From the NCBI GenBank assembly GCA_947259235.1, contig CAMYLL010000014.1, positions 1-16,843 on the forward strand: 16,843 bases of DNA, written 5' to 3'. Shown here in pieces: positions 8,291 through 14,721 of the stretch. The stretch's first letter is position 1, and each line of letters starts with the position of its first letter. The notes beneath the pieces were generated by a model. The model saw only the letters and a list, made by a program, of their open reading frames with translations. It had not been told where the DNA came from and did not search any database. Origin of the DNA: an uncultured Pseudodesulfovibrio sp. (GTDB taxonomy: Bacteria; Desulfobacterota; Desulfovibrionia; Desulfovibrionales; Desulfovibrionaceae). The position numbers and the translations under genes were made by a program.

Positions 8291-9067
8291 TCAGTCCCGG
8301 CTGACCACCACCCTGTTCTTGCCCTGGCTCTTGGCGCCGGTCAGGGCGGATTGTATTCTGTGCAGGAAAGACTCCATGGAGTCGTCGTCGCGTCCCTGCA
8401 CGACGCCCAGAGAGATGGTCATGCGGATTGTACCGCCAAAGAGTTTGTGGCCGACGATCTGACGCAGCTTCTCGGCCACCATGGCCGCCTTGTCGATATC
8501 CGTGTGCGGGGCCAGGATGATGAACTTGCCCCCGCGCCAGCGGAAGACGTAGTCTGTCTGGCGCAGCTTGTTCTGGACGAACTGGGCCAGGTTGGTCAGG
8601 AGCTTGTCCCCGGTCTTGTATCCGTGCCGTTCGTTGATGTCCTTGAAGTCGTCGATGTCGAACATGATGCCGGAGAGGTTGCTGCCGTACCGGCGAACGT
8701 TGCCCAGCTCGCGCTCGGCCACGGTCTCGAACTTGAACCGGTTGTAGACCCCGGTCAGGTCGTCGTAGACCGAGAGCTGTTCGATCTGCTCGTGCATCGC
8801 CTCCATGGCCTGGGCCTCGCGCCCGAGCAGGGCGATGACCCGGGTGAAGACCAGCAGGGCCTGCGCCGCCAGGATGAAGAACCCCGCCACCATGATGATG
8901 TACACGAGCTTCATCACCGTCTCCGGCTCGTCGGGCGGGGTGATGATCAGGGTATAGATGACGCCGAAGTTGGTGCACAGCAGCGCTGCCAGCGAAACGA
9001 CGCTGAGGACGTAGAAGAGCTTGTACCGTGTTTTGAGCCTGTGGGCGGGCCGCTTGTCCTGTACCAT
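8291..9067 (-). CDS. Two-TM protein with degenerate GGDEF domain (RGGKF, I-site kept)
   Basis: This 258-aa protein has two TM helices (~17-43 and ~53-79) joined by a short loop, then a short linker and a GGDEF-family domain (~95-258; YDDLTGVYNR, FDIDDFKDIN, SLGVVQG). The signature that should read RWGGDEF reads RWRGGKF (176-182), so the catalytic Asp/Glu positions are replaced by Gly/Lys and cyclase activity is unlikely. The upstream RxxD I-site is intact (RQTD, 169-172). Known degenerate GGDEF proteins of this kind, such as PopA, bind c-di-GMP as receptors, so a membrane c-di-GMP receptor is the best guess. The ATG at 9067 is preceded by AGGA 7 bases away. The gene lies 33 bases after the secreted-protein gene, probably in one transcript with it, and 92 bases before the four-PAS cyclase gene. 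Confidence 0.88.
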   Translation of the reverse strand: MVQDKRPAHRLKTRYKLFYVLSVVSLAALLCTNFGVIYTLIITPPDEPETVMKLVYIIMVAGFFILAAQALLVFTRVIALLGREAQAMEAMHEQIEQLSVYDDLTGVYNRFKFETVAERELGNVRRYGSNLSGIMFDIDDFKDINERHGYKTGDKLLTNLAQFVQNKLRQTDYVFRWRGGKFIILAPHTDIDKAAMVAEKLRQIVGHKLFGGTIRMTISLGVVQGRDDDSMESFLHRIQSALTGAKSQGKNRVVVSRD

Positions 9068-9100
9068 CGTTCGTCCTGCGGGTTGCGCGGCGGGGCCGGG

Positions 9101-9556
9101 TTAGTCGGCCTTGCCCTCGTAGGTGTAGTAGAGGGCGCCGCCCTTGGCGTCGTCGTCGTAGGTCAGCTCCACGGAGAAGTCCGGCCACATCCATCCGTAG
9201 CGCTGGCCCACGCCGCGTCCCAGGCCGTAGGTGCTCAGGAGGCGCTCCTTGATCAGGAAGTGGTTGGCCCGCCCGGTGAAGGCTATGCCCACCCGGTAGA
9301 GCCTGTCATTGTGAAAGTAATAGGCCACGGAGAGGATCTCGGCATCGCCGAAGGTCATCCGCTCGGCTTCCCGGTAGTAGGTGTCCCTGTAGCCCGGCGT
9401 CTGGACGGGCTTGAGGTCGGGGATTTCGGAGAGCGGGGTCTGCCACTTGATGCCGCGAAAGGCGTCTGGCGGGGGGGCGGCGGGGAACTCTGCCGCGAGG
9501 GCCATGGCGGCCAGGCAGAGCAGCGCGGCGGTCGCAATGAGTGCGCGAATGGACAT
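9101..9556 (-). CDS. Secreted/periplasmic protein of unknown function
   Basis: This 151-aa protein begins with a clear Sec signal peptide (Arg at 4, hydrophobic 5-21, ALA cut site after residue 21). The mature part starts with a Pro-rich stretch, then FRGIKWQTPLSEIPDL and alternating short beta-like segments (YRDTYYREAERMTFGDAEI, SVAYYFHNDRLYRVGIAF, ELTYDDDAKGGALYYTYEG). I recall similar uncharacterised periplasmic proteins in Desulfovibrio-type genomes but cannot assign a role. The start at 9556 gives the signal peptide directly; AAGGAAAG lies about 10-12 bases upstream and a good promoter 54 bases upstream. It is the first gene of the minus-strand run leading into the c-di-GMP genes, 33 bases before the degenerate GGDEF gene. 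A link to that receptor-like protein across the membrane is possible but only inferred from position. Confidence 0.8.
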   Translation of the reverse strand: MSIRALIATAALLCLAAMALAAEFPAAPPPDAFRGIKWQTPLSEIPDLKPVQTPGYRDTYYREAERMTFGDAEILSVAYYFHNDRLYRVGIAFTGRANHFLIKERLLSTYGLGRGVGQRYGWMWPDFSVELTYDDDAKGGALYYTYEGKAD

Positions 9557-9609
9557 GGGTATGGTCTTTCCTTGTGGCTCGGGGTCGGATTGTTCTGATA
9601 ACTCTATGC

Positions 9610-9637
9610 ATTGTACGGGATTTTCCGGCAAAATCAA
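9610..9637 (-). promoter_or_regulatory. Sigma-70-like promoter for the secreted protein / c-di-GMP run
   Basis: On the minus strand, TTGATT (9637-9632) and TACAAT (9615-9610) are separated by 16 bases, matching consensus 4/6 and 5/6. The start site would be near 9603, giving a leader of about 47 bases before the ATG at 9556. It lies in the 148-base divergent gap shared with the plus-strand lipoprotein gene. Confidence 0.5.
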
Positions 9638-9704
9638 GGTGCTGGTAGCGGGGCGGTCCGAACGCATTGTCAGCCCATGGGGCGGTGTGGTAACTGAGGT
9701 TCTC

Positions 9705-10232
9705 ATGAAGCAGACAATCATGATCCCTTTTGCGGCGATGTGCGCCTTGGGCGTTTTCCTGTTCCTTTTCGGCTGCGCGCCGGACGACGGCGTGCCCGCG
9801 GCTGAAGGCACAGGCTCCAGCGCCTCTTCGGGCGCGCCGGAGAGCGACCGAGTCCGCGCCCTGGAGGCCCGGGTGGAGGCGCTCAAGGCCGAGGTCCGCT
9901 CGCGCGACGAGGCCCTGCGCGGCGAGCTGGAAGCGATCCGCAAGAGTCTGGACGAGGTCCGCGACCTGCTGCGCAACCCGGCGAAACCCGGCGACCCGGC
10001 CGAGGGCGCGCCCCGGGCCCACGGGCAGGAGCAGGACAGCCAGCGGGAGCAGGACCGGCTGGACGACGAGCTGGACACCAAGGCCAAGACCTTTGTCAAC
10101 GAAAGCCTGGACCGTCTGCTGGAGATCACCAAGAAGCTCCTGGACCGGATGAGCGGCGAGCTTGATGAACTGGACACGACCCCCAAGGATGGCGGCGCGG
10201 CTCCGGCCGAGCCCAAAGGAGACACCATATGA
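9705..10232 (+). CDS. Coiled-coil lipoprotein, function unknown
   Basis: This 175-aa protein has a lipoprotein signal peptide: hydrophobic 5-22 and lipobox LFGC with the lipidated Cys at 24. A short disordered Ala/Gly/Ser linker follows, then a charged heptad-like helix (~47-88; VRALEARVEALKAEVRSRD, EAIRKSLDEVRDLL) that should form a coiled coil. A second helical stretch (~118-155) contains LLEITKKLLDRM, and the tail is disordered and rich in Ala and Pro. It therefore looks like a membrane-anchored helical spacer or oligomerisation protein in the periplasm. I do not recognise a named family. The start at 9705 has GAGGT 4-5 bases upstream and gives the signal peptide at once. Its stop overlaps the next lipoprotein gene by ATGA, so the two are probably translated together and may work together. 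Confidence 0.85.
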   Translation: MKQTIMIPFAAMCALGVFLFLFGCAPDDGVPAAEGTGSSASSGAPESDRVRALEARVEALKAEVRSRDEALRGELEAIRKSLDEVRDLLRNPAKPGDPAEGAPRAHGQEQDSQREQDRLDDELDTKAKTFVNESLDRLLEITKKLLDRMSGELDELDTTPKDGGAAPAEPKGDTI

Positions 10233-10804
10233 CGACGTTGCGTACGCAGGCTGTCCTGGCCGGAACCTGCCTGCTCTTTCTCTTTCTGGTCGGCGGCTGC
10301 ACTTCGAGCAACGCGGTCAAGCTGACCTATGCCCTGGGCGAGACGGCCGGTCCCTGCGTGGGCGAGGTGGTCGTCTTCAAGTTCCAGGACAAGCGGCCCG
10401 AGTCGCGCCTGGGCCGCAACAGGGACGGCCAGCCCGTCACCGCCCTGTCCGACGTGGCCGACTGGGTGGGCTGGGCCCTCTTTGACGAGCTCAAGGCCGC
10501 CGGATGCGACCCGCGCTACCGGACCTCCACCGTGACCCCGGGCTCCCTGCCCCTGATCACCGGCGAGGTGCTGCTGGCGGAGCTGAACCAGACCGGCGCC
10601 ACCACCTGGGAAGGCAAGGTGTCCGTGCGGATCATCCTGGAGCGCGACGGCGCCGTGATCCATTCCGAGAAGTTCACCAGCCAGGTGGAGGACGTGGCCG
10701 TGCCCGGCTACGGCAGCGAGTCGGACATCATGGCCGAGGCGTTGCGGGGCTTGATGGCCGAAGTGGTCCCCTCCGTGGCCTCCCGGCTCGGCGCGTCGAA
10801 GTAG
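10229..10804 (+). CDS. YajG-like lipoprotein
   Basis: This 191-aa protein has a lipoprotein signal: hydrophobic 8-21 and lipobox VGGC with Cys at 24. The mature region contains DKRPESRLGRNRDGQPVT, then WVGWALFDELKAAGCDP, an alternating-strand segment (GEVLLAELNQT, GKVSVRIILERDG) and a final helix (EALRGLMAEVVPSVASRL). This order (a strand ending in D-x-R, an NRD-G loop, a helix ending in G, long strands, a terminal helix) resembles the E. coli YajG family of uncharacterised outer-membrane lipoproteins. The similarity is from recall and moderate. AAAGGAG lies 7 bases before the ATG, inside the 3' end of the preceding gene, and the ATGA overlap implies coupling. The ferredoxin-nitroreductase gene follows after 43 bases. 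Confidence 0.85.
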   Translation: MTTLRTQAVLAGTCLLFLFLVGGCTSSNAVKLTYALGETAGPCVGEVVVFKFQDKRPESRLGRNRDGQPVTALSDVADWVGWALFDELKAAGCDPRYRTSTVTPGSLPLITGEVLLAELNQTGATTWEGKVSVRIILERDGAVIHSEKFTSQVEDVAVPGYGSESDIMAEALRGLMAEVVPSVASRLGASK

Positions 10805-10847
10805 CGGGCCGGGCATCTCTTTTCACAGCAACCGGACAGGGAACCCG

Positions 10848-11651
10848 ATGTTTGCGGATACCGACCTTTGCAAGCGCTGCGGCGCGTGTTTCGACGAGTG
10901 CCCCTACGATCTGATCGTGGAGGACAAGGAGGGCTTCCCCCGGCTGCGTCCGGCGGCCAGGAAGACCTGTATCGCCTGCGGTCATTGCGTGGCCGTCTGT
11001 CCTGTGGGCGCGCTGACCCTGCCGGACCTGCCCATGACCCCCCGGCTGGCCCCGGAGCATTGCCCGCCGCTGGACCGGGAGCTGGGCGTGAGCCTTGAGC
11101 AGGCCTACCAGTTCCTGCGCGGTCGGCGTTCCGTGCGCTCCTTTCGCAAGAAACCCATCCCCGAAGGCGTGGTGGCCGAGCTGCTGGACGTGGCCCGGTT
11201 CGCGCCCAGCGCCAAGAACGGCCAGCCCGCCCGCTGGATCGTCACCAGGTCCCGGGAGGCCACCCGCCGTCTGGCCGGACTGACGGTGGAGTTCATGGCC
11301 ATCAACAACGTCTTTCCCGGGGTCATCAAGAACTGGGAGAAGGGGCTGGACAAGGTCCTGCACGGCGCACCCCATGTGGCCGTGGCCCACGCCCCGGAGG
11401 ACGGCTTCAACCCGGCCGAGGACTGCTCCCTGGCCGCGGCCTATCTCGAACTGGCCGGCCATGCCCACGGGATCGGCGCGTGCTGGGCCGGTTTTCTGAT
11501 GGAGGCGGCCGAGGGCTACGGCCCCATCCGCGATGTCCTGGGCCTGCCGGAGGGCCACGGCGTCTACGCCGCCCTCATGCTCGGCTATCCCCGGTATCGC
11601 TACGCGCGCATCCCGCGCCGGCGCGAGGTGGAGCTTCGCTGGCTCGACTGA
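10848..11651 (+). CDS. Nitroreductase-family protein with N-terminal 2x[4Fe-4S] ferredoxin domain
   Basis: This 267-aa cytoplasmic flavoprotein of the nitroreductase superfamily is fused to a bacterial ferredoxin module. The ferredoxin part has two full CxxCxxCxxxCP motifs, C8/C11/C14/C18 and C41/C44/C47/C51, for two [4Fe-4S] clusters. The nitroreductase part starts with the FMN-binding RRSVRSFR (93-100) and continues with ARFAPSAKNGQPARW, a typical FMN/substrate segment, and GIGACWAGF near the end. Such fusions are common in anaerobes, where the clusters would feed electrons to FMN for two-electron reduction of a nitro compound, quinone or flavin-type substrate; the real substrate is unknown. 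AGGGAA lies 5 bases before the ATG. The gene is third in the plus-strand unit and is followed directly by a strong terminator. Confidence 0.93.
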   Translation: MFADTDLCKRCGACFDECPYDLIVEDKEGFPRLRPAARKTCIACGHCVAVCPVGALTLPDLPMTPRLAPEHCPPLDRELGVSLEQAYQFLRGRRSVRSFRKKPIPEGVVAELLDVARFAPSAKNGQPARWIVTRSREATRRLAGLTVEFMAINNVFPGVIKNWEKGLDKVLHGAPHVAVAHAPEDGFNPAEDCSLAAAYLELAGHAHGIGACWAGFLMEAAEGYGPIRDVLGLPEGHGVYAALMLGYPRYRYARIPRRREVELRWLD

Positions 11652-11671
11652 CCCCCGGCCGTGAGGCCATG

Positions 11672-11706
11672 AAAAAGACGCGCTCCCGAAGGAGCGCGCC
11701 TTTTTT
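11672..11706. terminator. Bidirectional rho-independent terminator
   Basis: A perfect 8-bp stem (CGCGCTCC 11679-11686, GGAGCGCG 11691-11698) with a CGAA loop is flanked by five A (11672-11676) and six T (11701-11706). It begins about 20 bases after the nitroreductase stop and should work in both directions. Confidence 0.9.
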
Positions 11707-11732
11707 ATAAATGTTGCAATCACAAACGGAAA

Positions 11733-11825
11733 CCGCCTTCGGCGGATTTGTCAGGTGAAGTCGCCTCCGGCGGCCAAAGGGCTGTAACCCTTTGGAATCC
11801 CGATCTCGCCTTCGGCGGAGACTTC
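11733..11825. repeat. Composite multi-hairpin intergenic repeat
   Basis: Successive small palindromes occur at 11733-11745 (CCGCC-TTC-GGCGG), 11763-11773 (GCC-TCC-GGC type), 11774-11795 (CCAAAGGG, 6-base loop, CCCTTTGG, perfect 8 bp) and 11806-11820 (CTCGCC-TTC-GGCGGAG). The last three are enclosed by GAAGTC (11757-11762) and its complement GACTTC (11820-11825), making a nested cruciform-like unit. It resembles REP-like dispersed intergenic repeats I recall from Desulfovibrionaceae; copy number cannot be seen here. Together with the flanking terminators it fills the 354-base gap at 11652-12005. Confidence 0.65.
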
Positions 11826-11876
11826 TTTAAATGGGGGCCTGCTGTCGACAGTACCAAACCGGGAAAAGGCCTTACC

Positions 11877-11920
11877 ATGCAAGAAGCCCCGGAACCGTTA
11901 TGGTTCGGGGCTTCTTGCAT
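11877..11920. terminator. Long near-perfect hairpin between converging genes
   Basis: Arms at 11877-11896 and 11902-11920 (ATGCAAGAAGCCCC paired with its complement, then GGAACC with one bulged base) enclose a 5-base GTTAT loop. It lies about 85 bases beyond the stop of the minus-strand 3D-domain gene and after the plus-strand nitroreductase unit. Neither side has a T tract, so termination is likely from position and strength but not certain. Confidence 0.5.
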
Positions 11921-12005
11921 ATGTGTCGTCAGTTATGGAAAGCGTCTTGGTTCCCGAGGGAGCGCGCCATTTCCATGCCCCTGTGGGCCTGGCGTGTCTG
12001 ACTGA

Positions 12006-12500
12006 TCAGATTTCGAGCAGGGCGGCCTTGATGTTGCGCTTGCCGAACTGTCTGGCCTGGTCCTCGTCCCACATGAAGATGTCGATGCGCTGGGAAAAGC
12101 GCTTGTTCATGAGGTCGTTGATCTCGAAGATGCCCAGCCCCTCGATGCGGACCTTGCGGCCGAAGACCCAGCCCTGGTCGAAGAGGTCGCGGGAGACTGC
12201 GATGGTTCCCTGGCGCACCTTGCGCATGCTGGCCGCGATGAGCGGGTCGGCGTCGCACTGGTCGGTGGTGGGGTTGTAGGCGGTGACGGTCACCGTGCGC
12301 ACAGGGTGGGAGAGCATGGCTTTTTGTATCAGCCGTGCCTCTTCCACCATGCCCTTGCGGGCTTCGGCGGTCTGCTCGGCCAGGGCCAGCTTGTGCTGGA
12401 GGGTGTCGATCTCCTGCTGCTTGGCAAAGGCAACTACAGCGAGGATGACCATGGCTGCGCACAGTATGGGCGTGAGCGTGTAGTTGAGTATGTTTTTCAT
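12006..12500 (-). CDS. Membrane-anchored 3D-domain protein (double-psi beta-barrel)
   Basis: This 164-aa protein has one N-terminal TM helix (~8-26), a short coiled-coil linker (~28-58) and a C-terminal 3D domain (~68-164). VTVTAYNPTTDQCDADP, GTIAVSRDLFDQGWVFGRKV and the NDLMNKRFSQRIDIFM stretch match the 3D fold, with conserved Asp at 85, 129 and 140. 3D domains form a double-psi beta-barrel related to the C-terminal domain of MltA-type lytic transglycosylases, so a cell-wall role on the periplasmic face is likely, but this protein is far shorter than MltA. The start at 12500 is preferred to an in-frame ATG at 12542: the promoter puts the transcript start near 12533, downstream of 12542, and AGGAG (12517-12513) serves 12500, though at a long 12-base spacing. 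Confidence 0.85.
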   Translation of the reverse strand: MKNILNYTLTPILCAAMVILAVVAFAKQQEIDTLQHKLALAEQTAEARKGMVEEARLIQKAMLSHPVRTVTVTAYNPTTDQCDADPLIAASMRKVRQGTIAVSRDLFDQGWVFGRKVRIEGLGIFEINDLMNKRFSQRIDIFMWDEDQARQFGKRNIKAALLEI

Positions 12501-12539
12501 TCTGTCGGATGTCTCCTGCAATGTTTTTTGGGTTGATGG

Positions 12540-12568
12540 CATATAGTTTGCGGTTTTGGGCTTGTCAA
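12540..12568 (-). promoter_or_regulatory. Near-consensus sigma-70 promoter for the 3D-domain gene
   Basis: On the minus strand, a perfect TTGACA (12568-12563) and TATATG (12545-12540) are exactly 17 bases apart. Transcription should start near 12533, giving a leader of about 33 bases that includes the AGGAG ribosome site. Confidence 0.65.
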
Positions 12569-12747
12569 CGTTTTAGATTTCATCTATTAAAAGCGATTTT
12601 TTTGGGCTGCAAGTCGCTGAAAAAGCATACGCATTTCCCTGTACGGCCCAATCTGTGCCGTTTTCATCTCCCCGCAGTGCACTGAATTCACCAGACTTTT
12701 TCCCACCGGATTATTCCTATTCTTTTTTCTCGATAAGACTGTATAGC

Positions 12748-12777
12748 TTGACATTATTTTATAGACTCGACTAACAA
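12748..12777 (+). promoter_or_regulatory. Weak promoter candidate for the MBL-fold gene
   Basis: A perfect TTGACA lies at 12748-12753 in an A+T-rich setting. The best -10 at a usable distance is TAACAA (12772-12777, 18-base spacer), which matches only 3 of 6 positions, so the element is uncertain. Confidence 0.3.
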
Positions 12778-12811
12778 GGGGATAGCTTTTACGAATCTGG
12801 CGGTGGTAAAA

Positions 12812-14188
12812 ATGACACAATTCAGGGTGCTTCCCATACGAACAGGCGATGCGTATCTGCTGCGCAGTCCCCGGGGTGCGTACCTCGTGGACGGGGGCGG
12901 GCAGGAGGGCGGAATGTGCGGCGGGCCGGGTGTGGGCCATGGCTCGGCGCCAAGGAATCAGCTCGTGGGCGGATTGCCCGGAATGCTGGCGGACAGAAAG
13001 GGGCGCAAGCTGCGCGCCGCCGTGTGCAGTCTCGCCTGCCCTGAGCGACTCGGCGGCATCCTGGAGCTCATGGAGGCCGACGTGCCTGTGGCCGAATACT
13101 GGCTGCCGGAGGACCTGGAGTCCCTGGCCGAGACGGCTCGTCGTTTTAACGGGGACTGGGCGGGGTGGCGGCGTCACGTCTGGGGCGAGGCGGACGGACC
13201 TGCACCGCATGCTCCGTTGTGGTCCGCAGCGCGGGATGCCGGGCAGCTCTCGTCAGCCGAGCGTCGTCTTGAAGCCGCGGCCATGCTCATCGCTTTGGCC
13301 ATGTCCGTATGTCTGGGCAGTTTTTTGTATATCGGTGTCTCCCGCGAGGGACTGTTGCGCTCCGACGATGATCAGGGGTGCGCCCTGACCCGGTTCTTCG
13401 GCTGGACGCTGGAGCTTCTGGCGGACAGGACGGCGGGTCGCTGGCAGGGGCAGCGCGTGCTGATAAGCCGGGTGCTCCGGCTTGTGGGCTGGCGGCTTTT
13501 GCACGGGCGCGGCCCGGCTGATCTGGCGTTGGTCTGCGGGCGGTTGCTCCTGGCCGAGGCGGACCATCTGCCCGGCGGGCGGGGCGGCGTCGGGGGCGTG
13601 GTTCGCGGGCTGGCCCTGGCGGCCATGGCGGCCGCGCTGCTGGCGGGCACGCAGTCGCGCCTGCGGTTTTTCAGGCCGTCCGGGCGGCTGGAGTCACACC
13701 TGGTGCCGCGTCACCCCATCAAGTGTCTCAACGGGGTGGAGAGCGAGCCCCTGTCCGGCCTGCCGGAGAGTACCACTCCGGCCATGCTCGCCCAGCGGCT
13801 GGCCCGGATGGCCGACCCGGACAACGGGCTGGTCTTCCTCTACGGGGACGCCTCCTGCGGCGCGCTCTTCTGCGGGGATACGCGGATGATGTTTCTTGGC
13901 CCTGACGAGGTGGTGCGACTCGACCGGCCCACGGTCATCGCCGCACCCCGCCGTGGCGCGTCCAGCGCTGACCGGGCTTACGCGTCCATCGTGTCCGGGG
14001 ACGCAGGGCGCGATGTCTGGGTCAGGGGGTTCCTGCCCTCGTCATGGAAGGTGGCGCATGGATTCGAGGCGCAACGCAACAAGGTCTGCCTGAACAATTG
14101 CCGCACCCTGACCGTGCAGGAGATTCTGCTGGAGTTCGCCGGGGGGCGGTGGAACCGCGAATCCGGCGACGAGTGCGTGTACGCGTGA
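12812..14188 (+). CDS. Degenerate ComEC-like metallo-beta-lactamase-fold protein
   Basis: This 458-aa protein has the layout of a ComEC-type MBL-fold hydrolase but lacks its metal ligands. TQFRVLPIRTGDAYLLRSPR and LVDGG (25-29) match the first strands. Where HxHxDH should stand, the sequence has SLACPERLGGILELM (73-87), followed by the expected VAEYWLPE. GDTRMMFLG (355-363) corresponds to the later GD element, and APRRGASS (378-385) stands where HHGSxxS is normal. A long insert (~100-330) includes two hydrophobic stretches (~155-175 and ~265-280); whether they span a membrane is unclear. The protein is probably a non-catalytic member acting by binding. The ATG at 12812 follows GGTGG by about 5 bases; an in-frame GTG three codons earlier is possible. 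It stands alone on its strand, next to an A+T-rich gap, so transfer is possible. The fold assignment is from motif recall. Confidence 0.65.
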   Translation: MTQFRVLPIRTGDAYLLRSPRGAYLVDGGGQEGGMCGGPGVGHGSAPRNQLVGGLPGMLADRKGRKLRAAVCSLACPERLGGILELMEADVPVAEYWLPEDLESLAETARRFNGDWAGWRRHVWGEADGPAPHAPLWSAARDAGQLSSAERRLEAAAMLIALAMSVCLGSFLYIGVSREGLLRSDDDQGCALTRFFGWTLELLADRTAGRWQGQRVLISRVLRLVGWRLLHGRGPADLALVCGRLLLAEADHLPGGRGGVGGVVRGLALAAMAAALLAGTQSRLRFFRPSGRLESHLVPRHPIKCLNGVESEPLSGLPESTTPAMLAQRLARMADPDNGLVFLYGDASCGALFCGDTRMMFLGPDEVVRLDRPTVIAAPRRGASSADRAYASIVSGDAGRDVWVRGFLPSSWKVAHGFEAQRNKVCLNNCRTLTVQEILLEFAGGRWNRESGDECVYA

Positions 14189-14265
14189 GGAATCACGGGG
14201 CGGGCGTGCGCCGCATGGTGAAGAGTCATGATGACCGATCCGCGCCGCCACCGCCAGCGTTGCGA

Positions 14266-14721
14266 TTACCTAAGCTCCATGTGCAGGAGGGGAAACGGCT
14301 TTCCCGTTCCATCCACGGGGGAGCGTCGTACCACCGTGAACCCCATGTGTTCGTAGAAGCCGACAGCGTGAGGATTCTGCTCGTTGACATCAACCCTCCG
14401 TGCGCCAAGGGTGGCAATGGCGAAATTGGTCAGTAGCTTCCCCAATCCCCTGCCACGGCTCTCGGGGGCAAGAAAAAGCATCTCAATACCCTGCCCGGCC
14501 ACACCCACGAATCCGTGAATCCTGCCGGATTCGTCCTTCACGCAATGCACGGCAACGGCAGAAAGATATTCGTTCAGAATCAAGGGCTTGAAGAACCGGA
14601 TGTCCTCTTCGGACAAAAAGTCATGCGTGGCCCGCACCGATGCTTCCCACACATCGACTATCTCCACGTAGTCGTCTTCCGCCGCCGCGACTATCTGCAT
14701 CAGAACGCCACTCTTTTTCAC
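14266..14721 (-). CDS. GNAT-family N-acetyltransferase (YjaB-like)
   Basis: This 151-aa cytoplasmic acetyltransferase has a full GNAT core. IVDVWEASVRATHDFLSEED opens the fold, the acetyl-CoA pyrophosphate loop is RGRGLG (89-94), and VDVNEQNPHAVGFYEHMGF (110-128) carries the catalytic-type Tyr123. The combination of THDFL, VDVNEQN and FYEHMGF is what I know from YjaB-like proteins; the acceptor substrate is not known. The GTG start at 14721 overlaps the stop of the acetolactate decarboxylase gene by GTGA and has AAGGA upstream, which supports this start and translational coupling. An internal ATG at codon 8 is the alternative. No terminator is evident in the short space before the converging MBL-fold gene. 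Confidence 0.88.
   Translation of the reverse strand: MKKSGVLMQIVAAAEDDYVEIVDVWEASVRATHDFLSEEDIRFFKPLILNEYLSAVAVHCVKDESGRIHGFVGVAGQGIEMLFLAPESRGRGLGKLLTNFAIATLGARRVDVNEQNPHAVGFYEHMGFTVVRRSPVDGTGKPFPLLHMELR

Larger units (their letters stand above)
12501..12811. other. A+T-richer divergent intergenic region
   Basis: This 311-base gap is clearly richer in A+T than its surroundings. It holds the 3D-domain gene's ribosome site and near-consensus promoter on the minus side, and a weaker promoter candidate and GGTGG ribosome site for the MBL-fold gene on the plus side. The centre (about 12580-12740) shows T tracts and no gene I can support. Confidence 0.55.

Noticed and set aside
6228..8462. 744-codon open frame on the plus strand
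   Set aside because: It is antisense to the four-PAS cyclase and has no domain signature or ribosome site.
12501..12542. Upstream ATG at 12542 for the 3D-domain protein
   Set aside because: The TTGACA-17-TATATG promoter puts the transcript start downstream of 12542, so that codon would not be in the mRNA.
12587..13210. 207-codon minus-strand frame, including a short final part beginning ATGAAAACG near 12665
   Set aside because: Most of it is antisense to the MBL-fold gene. The last 26 codons look vaguely protein-like, but GGGGAG directly abuts that ATG with no spacing, and nothing else supports a gene.
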